A DNA stretch of 64,000 bases from Apostichopus japonicus (taxonomy: Eukaryota > Echinodermata > Holothuroidea > Aspidochirotida > Stichopodidae), in NCBI RefSeq assembly GCF_037975245.1, contig NC_092569.1:5443501-5507500 (forward strand). The letters are read 5' to 3'. The notes beneath the pieces are model-generated. The model did not search any database, was not told the DNA's origin, and saw only the letters and a list, made by a program, of their open reading frames with translations. The position numbers and the translations under genes were made by a program. This document shows, one piece after another, positions 1 through 27,700 of this stretch. Within the stretch, counting starts at the first letter, position 1, and the number at the start of each line of letters is the position of its first letter.

Positions 1-1
1 C

Positions 2-13183
<13,182 letters not shown>

Positions 13184-13488
13184 AGAAATATCAACAATCA
13201 GTTCCCTGTACAAATAATGAGAAAAGATGAGAGGATGGTTACCACACATCAACCTGGATAGGTCTATCGGTATCCACGAAGCTAAACAGATTTTTAGGCC
13301 AGATAGAATACAGAGATGGAGGGTCGGACAGTACGCTCGGAGCCAGACAACTATTGGTTTACTTTCTGTTTCTCTTTCTTGCAAACAACAGCCTCAAGGG
13401 AATGACAGAGAAGTTTAACCAAACTGCTCATTTCCTTCACCCCCATGCCCCCCGCCCTCTACTCCATTCTTGAAGCTAAGGAAATGGT

Positions 13489-13495
13489 AATAAAG
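13489..13495 (+). terminator. Polyadenylation signal of the HUNK-like gene
   Basis: AATAAAG lies about 305 nt after the stop codon, followed by a T-rich stretch. It is the first canonical signal after the CDS on this strand. Confidence 0.6.
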
Positions 13496-13678
13496 TTTTA
13501 TATAAATAATGCCCATTTACATTTTATTTTTGTACTCCTTGTCTATGACCGCCCATCACGTGAGACTATAATGCTACTTACAACTCGCATATGAAACCTG
13601 TTGGCGATAAATACGTCAATCTTCATATAAAACTCAATACGCATGCTTTGAAGCATTATATTAGAGGACAGTTAAGAG

Positions 13679-14006
13679 CATAGGCGTAGTAGGCGGGGGG
13701 GGGGGGCTGAAAATTCGGGCAATGTGCTGAGAATTCTGAAAGAAGAATAATTTGCAATGTGTTTTTCAATGGTTAAACTTATATTATTACATCATTATTA
13801 TTGTAACGACATCCCCAATAATTATAACCAATATGGAAGGGTGATAACACGGAAAATTATTGTATGTTATTGGCATGTGATGCAATAACCGATGAATGCC
13901 TATATGATATGCATTAAGATGTTGAAATTTTGGTTATATTTTTCGGGCAAGTCGTTACAGCCCCCCCCCCCCCCCACCCAAATCAAATTAGGCTCATACG
14001 TCTATG
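13679..14006. mobile_element. hAT-type non-autonomous element of a second family (328 bp)
   Basis: The ends are CATAGGCGTAGTAGGCGGG and, inverted, CATAGACGTATGAGCC, with poly-G and poly-C runs just inside. It is flanked by a perfect 8-bp duplication, GTTAAGAG (13671-13678 and 14007-14014). The interior is AT-rich and unrelated to the copies in the kinase introns. It lies just downstream of the kinase polyadenylation signal. Confidence 0.8.
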
Positions 14007-14014
14007 GTTAAGAG

Positions 14015-17000
14015 AGGTATTAGCATTAGGAAATCGTCCCAACTGGCTGAACCAAACTCACACCTGATGAATATTCAACACTTTATTCAACAATGATAAA
14101 AAAAAGGATTTTGTTTTTGTTAGTATATATTATATAATATCCACTCATAAAGTTTTCGGTCACTAGAAGCGACACTATATATAGAGGTAGTACCGTTAAG
14201 ATACCGGAAACGAATACATTATTTATTGAAACTTGATGAAAAGATGAGGAAAATACTTGCCAGCATCATGACAAACATGCCTGTGACAGTTTAGATAAAA
14301 ACATAACTCTTTACAAAATGGATGCCATGCAGTTATACTATAAACTGTGGACTTCTAAAGGTCTTATTCTACACAGTATTAATATATTTATATCATAGGA
14401 ACGTCTTGCCAACTTTTCGTTATTATTTTGTACGCAATTCGTTTCTATAAATATTGCACGGATCTATAATCTACCCTGGAGGGTAAACAAGAAAATAACA
14501 ACTCACACGGAGAAAAAAAACATATGCAAATTCCTGAAACGGTCGCATTGATTTTTTTCTCTCTGTAATAAATCTCTTTATTAATTATTTCTGTTTTGCT
14601 TTTTGTTTGTGTGTTTGCCTTTTCTCTCTCCCTCTCTCGTTCTTTCTTTTGACCATGCGTGAGGTTCATATAGGACACTATACGCTCAAAATAGTCTAAT
14701 ATCATCAACATTATTAAACTATTTGCGCGCGCGTCTCAATATGCGTATCTCTACATGGGTGTTATTGCTATACATAATGGGTACAGATTTACATGATGAT
14801 TTTAAAACGAATCTTGTTTTAAACAAAAATATAGTATGCAAAAGATGAGAAGAGAAACTATGTCTATTTTATAGGTATAGATTTTTTGGTTAGGTTTTTA
14901 CAGTCCAAGTGTTTTAAAGATGATGTATTCGACCTATTTATAAAATTAATATAATTAAATCTTGGGCATATCAGAGCCTTATATTTGTGTCGAGGTGTAG
15001 GCCTAATTAACCTAGCATCATTCTGTCCAAAGAATTGATAGATAACCGTCAAACCAGAAAATCTTTGTAATTATTATATATACTGCTTGACTACACCAAG
15101 TTGGTGGGCAATGTCACCACCCCCCCCCCTCCCCACCTACCCCTCGTTAAAGCAATGTGTTTCTTATAAGTGTAACGTAAGTCCTTGAAGTGTAACGTTT
15201 AGTTTCATCTTTGCTGATGTGATTTTTTTTGGTGGAGTAGCAGATATATTTTTGATATATTACGTTTTTGATATATTAGCTTTCATGTAAACGATGAAGT
15301 ATCGTATACCAACGCATTATGACAAATTCAACGCGACGTACAACTCTGATACTGTGGGACTCGCTGAGGACCGCAACACGATTGTGTCATAATGATAAAT
15401 CAAAAGTATTTGCCAAATAGTTGAATATTCTCTGATTTTTATCTTTTCAACTCATTTTCGTTTTCATTTATGTAAGTCAAATAGTCACATAACAGAACGA
15501 TTGCGAAATGTTTATTCCGTGACATATTCTTCAGATCACGTGACAAAAGTTTTCCGTTCTAAAATTTTCCAGAGATGCACAAAACGGTGAGCGGGGAAAT
15601 AAAACAGTTCATAATCTATTTATATACAATGTAGAAATACACACAAAAATATATGAATTATTATTTATTTTGCACATAAAATAATAAAGGTAGCTTTAAT
15701 TTATACTTGTCTGTCTGTCTTTTTGCTATTATTGTCTTGTAACCTGTGCATGTTTCAAAATCTTCTACTTTTTCTTCATAATGTTGTTTATTTGGTTATT
15801 TAGCAACATGAAAAGCAAATCTCACACAGGCCGATAAAGTTTCAGGGCTTTTAAGTTGTCACTGAAACAAATAATCAAATGCTATTGAAAACAACCCTTC
15901 AGGGTGAATAATAATGGAATAGTCTAAAGGCTGCACAGTTTGTCACTGTTAGCCTCCTCCCCCCCTCCCCTCCCGAAAAATATGTATGCAAATCCCCTAG
16001 ACGCATTGTCCTTGTACTAAAGCATGGAGATGTGAGATCACTCAAATCCCCTCTCTCACCCCACCTCCACTTGACACCGTCTACTGTATTCCCCATACAA
16101 ATATGATGGTCGCTTTCAACTCCTAACATGATCTTTTCAGTGGAATTATTTGCTCTATGCTCCCCACCTTGACTACGCCACGGATGGCTTGCGTTACGCT
16201 ATAATGTCCACTATAACCCTCGTTATTAACACTCGGTCATACTATTAATCTAAGGGTACCGGGGGCTGGGGTCAGTTTGGCAATACCATCGACATGTCTA
16301 TTCCATTTCGTGAACGTGTTATTTCTGTCAGAAACATATTCCTTTCAACAACAATTTTGGTTTGAACAAGTTTACTCTAAAAGTAATGAATAGTTTCTTC
16401 TTATAGTCTTCATTAGGTCGAGGTTACAGTTGATGCATTCTCATGTTTTAAGAAATGTCACACAAGTTAGAGCCAGGTCGCGAAAACCGATACAAGTTTT
16501 ACTGATATATTCTCGGCACAAGTACCCATTATAAATTGACCATGTGATCATTACTGCAGAATCACGTAAAGAACATATATTACACTCATATTAATCTATA
16601 CCCCATAGGCCGAGAAGCCATCAAGAGACTTCTATTTTACTATGCCATGGCAGTTGGTAATTTGTACACTTTATGTCATTATTATCATTAAAACTTATGT
16701 TACTATACTAGACCAGTGGCGGCCGCAAATGGGGTAGGGGTAACGCGGGGGTTCCGCACCTCATTAGCCAGTCTAGGGGAAAACGCGCAGTCCGGAACAT
16801 TTCGAAATTTATATTCTAAATTTATATTCTAAATTTCTAAAATTCTAAATTTATATTCTAAAATATGCCTCGAAATGCACCATTTGTCCCGTAAACTACT
16901 TCTCTACATAGGAGTCGATTACAACGTCGCCACAACCACACCCTTTATCTCAATTTTCAATGATCCGCTTACAGCCCGTCCATAGAATCTTCATGTCCCT

Positions 17001-17231
17001 GCATTTTGTACCCCCCCCCCCAACCCACCTACCTTAGAAATCATGTGCACGTCACTGTAATTACGAATTGTGGATTTATCACTCGTATAGAGTCAAGTTA
17101 TTCAACTATAAAAACTTGAATGACATTGATCGAAAACAACATATTTCGTTAAATAACGATACATAATTTGGCACTGATGAATAAATGTTCTCGCTTGGAA
17201 TTTGTAAACGTGATGACCTGTTCTTGCAAGT
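14015..17231. other. Intergenic, no gene recognised
   Basis: AT-rich DNA with G/C homopolymer runs (about 15118, 17012) and short TTATATTCTAAATT repeats (16805-16862). CAGTGGCGGCC at 16716 and GTGCACGTCACTG near 17050 resemble ends of CTACGCCACTG-type elements, but their 8-bp flanks do not match each other. No ORF here looks coding. Confidence 0.5.
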
Positions 17232-17684
17232 TCACTTCTTTTTCATCCAATCTTGTCGGTCATTGCCGCTCATATTCCGCGAATATGTGGACAAAAACCT
17301 CCCCGTCTTGTGCTTCAGTCCTGGGAGGCCATTGGTTTCATTTGGTGACGTAATCATTAGTTCTGATTGTCCTGCTAATTTATTCATAGATTTCAATGGA
17401 TCATACCCAGGTGCAACATACATTCTTCCTTGGCTTTGTGTTGTACTCTTGTGTTGCTGTTCTTCTGTGTTGTCGGAACGACTACTCTGCGCCATTTTGT
17501 TTGTCTTAACCATGCTTGATAATTGAGACTCGCGTCGTGAATTTTTGAGAAAACTGAACGATCTTGGTGGATTTCTTTCATGTTCTGCTTCAGAACCAGG
17601 GAAACTGCTGCGGCTTTTGAGTCCATCCATAACAGGAACAGGCAAACCGTGTGACTGGAACTTACCTATGGAATCCTGCGGCAT
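17232..17684 (-). CDS. Unrecognised 150-residue ORF, possible single-exon gene
   Basis: The ORF starts with ATG at 17684, the first after an in-frame TAG, and ends at 17232. The product is polar and basic (many Ser, Lys, Arg, Asn, Gln), with KSRSSFPGSEAEHERN early, GRMYVAPGYDPLKSMNKLAG in the middle and a Lys-rich end (DWMKKK). It has no signal peptide, membrane segment or known domain, and is probably disordered. Six codons in, CCATAG|GTAAGT is a perfect splice donor, so the ATG exon could instead splice out of this frame. The overlapping plus-strand ORF is rich in Cys, Phe and Leu and looks like the shadow. I do not recognise a family. Confidence 0.4.
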   Translation of the reverse strand: MPQDSIGKFQSHGLPVPVMDGLKSRSSFPGSEAEHERNPPRSFSFLKNSRRESQLSSMVKTNKMAQSSRSDNTEEQQHKSTTQSQGRMYVAPGYDPLKSMNKLAGQSELMITSPNETNGLPGLKHKTGRFLSTYSRNMSGNDRQDWMKKK

Positions 17685-18473
17685 GGTGAGTAGGCTACTC
17701 TATTATATAGGCAATTGTTGCATAACTGTAAAATCAAACATAGAAATATATATAAAAGGATAAACCAACTAAAGTTTGATGTTAATGAGTCCGCTAGCAT
17801 ATTACTGATTACACGATAAGACTGATATCAACATGTTCCAGGGTTCAATGTCAGCTACAGTTATGAGTAGGCCTAGCCAGTATAGGCTATATGCCTATTC
17901 ACACAGACCTATACAGGCTACGTCCTAAGTTCATCGGTCCATCGGTTCCTCAATCCTGCTTGTAATATTCATTTATGATATTCCAAACATTGTGCAACCA
18001 ACCTTACCTATATATCTAAGAAAAAACATTCTTCTCGAGCAATATTTAGTCTCCATTCCCAACCGGTTGCCCAAACAATTCTGACAGATTTGTTTATTTT
18101 GGTAGATGTTGCAGATTACCCTTACCACTTCATTCATGTCCTCCAAATTCCCTTGCTCCTCCCTCCCCCTCCCCCCCCCCCCCGGGCATCCTACTTGAAG
18201 AGTAGGCTATGCCTAATTAAATCTCAGTCGTAGTCCGTTTTGATAGCAAAATGAAAAAAAAAGTTTTCAGGTGCCTTGTCTAATTCCATTTAACTTTCGA
18301 ATATGATGACAAACTTAATACAACTGTAATATAATGCATTGTAGGCCTAACATTTTACCATTTAGTTTTAGCTTACATCAGAGACCGCATTCCCGTTTCA
18401 AAGAATTTCAAACAAGAACGTGTAGTGTATTTCAGAAACACCACGATTCACACGATTCATTCAGTACGAAGTC

Positions 18474-18695
18474 ATGTTGTTACATTTAATACGGCCACCA
18501 GAAATGCAAAAAAGTGTTAACTATGTTTCCTTACAAAAAGATCGCCGAAGTAAAATAGAAAATCGTGCGTGTTGTTATAGAAATATCATGTTAGGCCTTA
18601 ATGTAAACTGCCCCGAATCACAATTCATCCCAGCTTTACCAGAAGCTAATACGCCTCGTAAGTTTTTAACGAAGCAACATTCATTAGGTTATTGA
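18474..18695 (+). CDS. Doubtful 73-residue ORF
   Basis: The ORF runs from an ATG to a stop with balanced composition (RSKIENRACCYRNIMLGLNV in the middle). It has no known motif and no clear splice sites. It lies on the opposite strand about 0.8 kb from the ATG at 17684, so a divergent pair is conceivable. It is listed only because it is the sole plausible ORF between 17.7 and 22 kb. Confidence 0.12.
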   Translation: MLLHLIRPPEMQKSVNYVSLQKDRRSKIENRACCYRNIMLGLNVNCPESQFIPALPEANTPRKFLTKQHSLGY

Positions 18696-18699
18696 TGAT

Positions 18700-22111
<3,412 letters not shown>

Positions 22112-22351
22112 TCAAGTACTGTATACAAAACTAACTTTTTTTGGCATATTTTGTAAACCTAATTTTGAAAGAGCGATGGAAATACTGAATTGAATGAGTA
22201 TCCAATCGGTCAGATTTTTTCGATCTCCTTTTTCTTTGCAGTCCCTATTTCTTTCATTTTCTTTTAAATTGTCTCTCACTTTCTCATTCCTTTTGCGTAT
22301 ATTAAGATTCGTCTCTTTTTGTGCAGCAATTTTGTCACTTATTCCCTTTGC
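22112..22351 (-). CDS. Rab A candidate last exon, option 2
   Basis: The acceptor is GAGTTCTATTTCAG, also phase 0, stop at 22112. It encodes 79 residues: AKGISDKIAAQKETNLNIRK, a highly charged Lys/Glu/Asn/Arg stretch, and a hydrophobic end (VSFVYST). The acceptor is good and the charged tail is coding-like, but there is no C-terminal Cys for prenylation. Options 1 and 2 could be alternative ends. Confidence 0.35.
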   Translation of the reverse strand, partial: AKGISDKIAAQKETNLNIRKRNEKVRDNLKENERNRDCKEKGDRKNLTDWILIQFSISIALSKLGLQNMPKKVSFVYST

Positions 22352-24251
22352 CTGAAATAGAACTCGGCCTTTTGATCTAAAGTATATAACAACTATAAGA
22401 AAAGACAACTATGATGCAACTTTGGCAAGAACAACGGTAAAACAACAATCAATGTACACAATCATGTTGGGGTACAAAACATGCAGTTTTTTGTCCGTCG
22501 CGCCAACATGACCATGCATTTACATACAGCATATATATTCGCAGGACACTGAATGTTTACCTGTACTAATCTGTAAGTCAAAAGTTCTGTCCGTGACGGA
22601 CTTAAAACTTAAAACGTCTTCTTTAATGCTAAATTTAATACATATTTTCTTCTTTGTTGTGAAGCACCTGCTGGTGTTGAGGTAATTTTGGTCTATCAAC
22701 CGACGAATTTCCTGACCTATACCTTACACTAACTAGTGCATGACTGAACCATTTGTTGGGTCCGGGATACAATGTTCGATATTAAAATTATCTCACTACG
22801 CTTTTGATCCTATCCTTCTGTGTATGTTGCAACTATCTAGCCACAAAACTATACAGGACAAGTGTATTGTGCCCCTCCTTAATTTGTTTGTCCCTCCTTC
22901 AAATATTAATGCCCCTACTTAAATTGTTGGTGCCCCTCCAACTCAGAATTCCTAGCTACGTGCCTGAGCGGCCATCGTTTATTCTGGTCACAAACGCTCA
23001 CTGCTTATAGACATTAAAAGATAAAGGCATAATAACAGTTAACTGTCCACCAGTCAAGTATAAATGTAACGTAAAGGCTCATATCTGTCTGTCTTGCTAC
23101 ATCGAGAAAATATCTTCAAATTACGATAGCAGAACTATTTCATTTCCTTTCTAAATGGACACGTATTACGATGTGATAGTCCACCAAATATGCCGATACG
23201 CCGACAGAGGCCGGTAGTGGTAGTTGAGAAGAGCGCCTCTCCGAGCGTATTTGTAGTAGCGTCATTCACTAATATTATACAGGAATGCATCTCATCAATC
23301 TGTATAAGTAATTTTAGAATCTCCTCCCATTTAACACCAGCATGACGAGTTCTTTTTCTCTGGTTGTGTCACGTGACCGTTTGATAATTGCTGCATAATT
23401 CCTAACACAGTGTCTTTTCGTTTCTGGAAAGGATAAGTAAAAATAATATCGCCGGTAAACTTTTCACCAATAAAATTTTCAGTCCCGATCTGAAATTAAG
23501 AAAGTTTTAATGTGAAAGGACGCCCTCTAAAATTGTTTTATGGTGCCCTCTGTCAACAATTTGTTGAATGATCATATTCTTCCTTAAACACTGCCTTCGT
23601 CACGAAGGTACTCCCAAACAAGCCTGAGATGGTGGTGGTGGTGGTTGGAGGGGGGGGGGTGAGTCTGACCAATTTCGAGTGATGCCAAAATTGCCGACAT
23701 TGACAAGATAAAGTATGAGCTCCATGCGCTAAATCGGCCACGGTAATGGGAACCCTATCACTTCCGAAATCGTTCTCTGCGACTTTCTCACAAATCAATC
23801 TAGCCATTTCAAAAAGCTTTCCCCCCTTCAGGCTTCTACTACAGTTGTATTTCTTTTCTCCTTGAAGCATTTTTTTTTGCAGGGGGGGGTGGGGTAAGAG
23901 CTAAGAGGGCTTCTTTTCTCATCGTGGCCCTGTGTTTCATGAAGAAAATGACTTGGTGCGAAACGTTTGCGTTTGTTAACATTTTATATAGAAAAAAATC
24001 AAAACAAATGTGGTTTGTTAACTATATATTATTATTGTTTGATTTGTTCGAGCTCTTGGTCATTATACGTACTATCCTACATCAAGGATCTGGTACCGAG
24101 AACAGCTCCCAGCATAAACAAGATCTTATCGATATGTGTGCGCATAGGCTAGTCGTTCCTAGAAATATTCAAAATAATATTTGCAAACTCGAGTATAAGC
24201 ACTTTGGCGATACGATGTTTGCTTACATAAGAACAGGATAAGGAAGTGCGT

Positions 24252-24344
24252 TTACTCCGGATAAGGGTCCTTCCTGTGTACTTTACACATGATGAAAGTC
24301 AGCTCAGTTATACAAAAGTAGCTAAAGCATTTTTTTCTTTTCAG
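24252..24344 (-). CDS. Rab A candidate last exon, option 1
   Basis: The acceptor is ATATCCCCTACCCAG, phase 0, stop at 24252. It encodes LKRKKCFSYFCITELTF and 13 more residues. A polybasic stretch next to Cys is what a Rab tail needs, and its 93 nt is close to the 108-nt last exon of the paralogue. Against it: Cys is not terminal, and no AATAAA follows nearby. Confidence 0.3.
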   Translation of the reverse strand: MKRKKCFSYFCITELTFIMCKVHRKDPYPE

Positions 24345-24632
24345 CTGGGTAGGGGATATGAACAGTTTCGAACTGTTCCACAAAACATTTTCAAGGAATT
24401 TAACGCGCCCGGTGTATAGTAAAGGTATGAAAAGGGAGGTCTTGAATTTATGGTCTATCTGACGTGAAGTTGTCCTGAGTATGGCTGGGTGTATATACAT
24501 ATGAAGAACTAACATGACTGCCTGTTATACTAAGATAAGTGATAAGTGATGGGAATGGGTGGACTTGTCCGTCACTTTTGTCATGTTTCTCGGTAGTAAA
24601 AGCACGGACATAATCCTACAATATATACATAC

Positions 24633-24740
24633 CCTTGCCATCGAAGAAACCGTTTCTGCCATTTCGTGAAAAGCCACATCGATGTTTTCATTTTCCACCG
24701 CACTTGTTTCGAAGTAGACCATTCCACCCTGTCTCGCAAA
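24633..24740 (-). CDS. Rab A exon 4: G5 motif
   Basis: The acceptor is TTTCTCTTTTAG and the donor is CAAGG|GTATGT; phase 0 to phase 0, 108 nt. It encodes [20 protein letters not shown] and helix alpha-5 ([16 protein letters not shown]). Confidence 0.88.
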
Positions 24741-27700
24741 CTAAAAGAGAAACAGTTTTCTTAGTATAACTGTAATTTATAACCACATGTTGCAAATTCA
24801 TGTTTTTGGGCTTCTTGTATTATAGTTTCGGAGTACGACCTTGTATAATATACGCATATAAATAGTCCATTAATACCTAGGATTCGAGTTTATGTTTATG
24901 TTCGAGTTTATGTTTATACCTATAGGATTCGAGTTTATAACTTGTCTGTAATTTGGGTAATCAACCTTAAGACCGGTTACTACAGATCAATAAGCCTCCT
25001 TCCTAACTCATTTCACCACCGAAAAGGCCCTAGATAGTTTTCATTCCTTTTCCTTCTAAAGTACACCTGCCGGCGAAATTTGTAGCACGCAATACAGAGA
25101 GAATTCATTTGATGTACTTTTGCCAACAAAAAAATATATGTTATAAGTTCAATAATAGCTCTTTGTATGATGAAAAGGTTTGGGACAGAAAATGTTCTGC
25201 ATGACATAAGGTTATATAGGAAACTGCTAATCATGAGCAGCCTAATGTTTTAATGAAGCAATTAGATATCTTAGTTATATTGAGGGGTATACACTTGTAC
25301 ATTTGTGAATATTATACATTGTGTTGTGTCGGTCCCCTCACGTCTATAAAAGTCCATGCTCTTAACAAAATCAGTCGGGGGAGTTTGTGCTTGGGTCCAA
25401 CTTTTGAAAACCTGTGCACGTCACTGGTGTACAGCAAGATATACTTACTTCTCAAAAATAATACTGCCAGCCAATCAAAATGCTTAGATATGGTCCCAAC
25501 AACAACATTACTCTTCCAAGGAATCGTGATGCAACACATATCTTGGTAAACATAACAACTACACATAAAAAACGTAGTTTAAATCTCAGATACATGTGGG
25601 GATGTTATTCGAATGCTAAATAACTATGATATGTGAAAGTCAAATTAAGCGGAGATACCTCTTCGCCTGCCTCTCTACTGACGACCCTCTCCTCCGTCAG
25701 GTCTATCTTATTTGCCAAGAGGATAATTTCAACATCTTCCGGTGCGTACTATATATAAATAGAATAATAATGAACGAAACATGGCCTTATCTTTGCAACA
25801 TAATGATATCATAATAATCATAATGAAATGATGGTATATGGTATTAACTAGAGGAGAGGAGAATGATGGGGGTGGAGAATAAGATTGGAGATGAGGCATC
25901 CCTCCCCTTTCCACCCGAAATTAAAAATTATTGCACTTTGTCGGTAATAACAAGGTTAAAATTTCCAATTTTCCAATTTCCAATATTACATATATACATA
26001 CATATATTCATACATACGTACGTACATAAACACACGCATACATACATACATACAGTTATCGTTTGCACTATATACTCATTCAACCTAAATTGTAGGCCAG
26101 TCAAGTTATTGGTTTTTCACTGAAATTACTACGCTTCTCTAGTACAAGATACATAGCTTATTAATCAGGCCAGTGAAAATCAAAGGTCCTTTAAATAGAA
26201 AGTGCAAATGCCAACCGTTCTCCAATGAAACCAAGTATTGAAACATATTTAGTAATGAAAAATCATTGGTACACGTTCAATAATATTAAAGTTTCGTTTG
26301 AACCGTTCTGTGGATGTGTACATTTATTCTTCACAAATATATGAACCACCCACGGGACGTTAAATGTCACACGATCATCCACTAATAAACCACAGTGCCA
26401 AAGGAATAACTGATTGACGAAAATCTTTTAATCATTTACACGTGGTGTACTGAAGCCACGCGTGAATCAAGAATGTAGTTGCCATTTGCAAGATCAAACT
26501 TTTTCTCATTTCTATGTTACTTTTTCAGTTTTCGAATATCAAGTTTAATGTATAGTAACTGAGCTTACGTTTTGTATATCTGATACCCAGGTTGGTAGAG
26601 ATGACATTGTATTTTCATCTGTGACGTCATAAACGAGAAATACCCCAGCAGCTCCTCTGTAGTAAGACTGTGTCATTGAGCGAAACCGTTCTTGTCCCGA
26701 TGTATCCCATATCTGTAATTTCAGGCATTTATCTTTCAATTGTATCGATCTGATCCTGAAGTCCAAACCTGTTGAATATTCATCAAACAGGATGGTCGTT
26801 GCTGTTTAAACAATAATTTCTGATTGAAAGATTACGTGATCATCCAAGTAAACACATGATTACGTAAATGCTTTTTAGCTTGCAATGTTTAGTGTACCTT
26901 ACGAAGGTACGTAAAAAAATAGAGGAAGCAATTTACGTGCGAGAATTTGATGGTAAGTGGAAAGTAGTGATATGGAAGACGCAATAAAACACGGAGGCCA
27001 GCTTATTAAAATAACCGGATATGTTACTTTTGAAAGGGTGAACTAAAATGTCTTCAAAGTGGGTAGCTTACTCTTTGGCATGATATATTTAGTAACTGGG
27101 GAAACGCGTGGTATACTTAAACCATCGGGGAAACGTGTGGTTATACCTAAGTCATCGGTAAACGCATGGTATACTTAAGTTATCGGGAACGCATGGTAAA
27201 TTGAAGTCATCGGGAAACACATATTTTGTAATGATTCGGACACATACCGGTAAATGCGAATTATGGTAGGCCTTTGCTGAACATTAGCCATGAAATCACC
27301 TTTAATCTGTCGTCATGGCCACAGTGTGAACAGTCATGGCACAATCCTTGGCGATAATCACTGGAACGCCCTCTAATAAAACCAGCACTGGTTGGCTCAC
27401 ATTGTGCATATATTGGTGTTCAAGGTAACAACAACCTCTTTTATAAGTTCCGTTTGATTTATGCAATCATCATATTTTTGATGAATTCAATTAGCTACTA
27501 AGTAAACAAAACACTTGAGATTGACGCTATTGTTCTTTACACAATATTCCTGTACCATACTAGATCACTATACTGATATATAGGTCAAGTTACGAAACAT
27601 TACGTAATTGCGGTAAAGTATAAGTGTTGTATAAAACTTAAAGGATGACTTTCGATAGAATATTAGTCTTGATATGTTATATTGAAACAATTGGGTGCAA

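Noticed and set aside
16716-17050. A complete hAT-like element between CAGTGGCGGCC and GTGCACGTCACTG
   Set aside because: The 8-bp flanks (TACTAGAC and TAATTACG) do not match, and the termini pair poorly.
17185-17526. 113-codon plus-strand ORF rich in Cys, Leu and Phe
   Set aside because: Antisense shadow of the more protein-like minus-strand ORF 17684-17232.
23553-23870. Minus-strand ORF with KLFEMARLICEKVAENDFGS as a Rab A exon
   Set aside because: The stretch looks somewhat like a Rab alpha-5 helix, but no acceptor in the needed phase joins it to exon 24740-24633 without an early stop.
27092-27221. Possible CRISPR-like array
   Set aside because: Units are directly adjacent and diverged, without unique spacers, in a eukaryotic intron.
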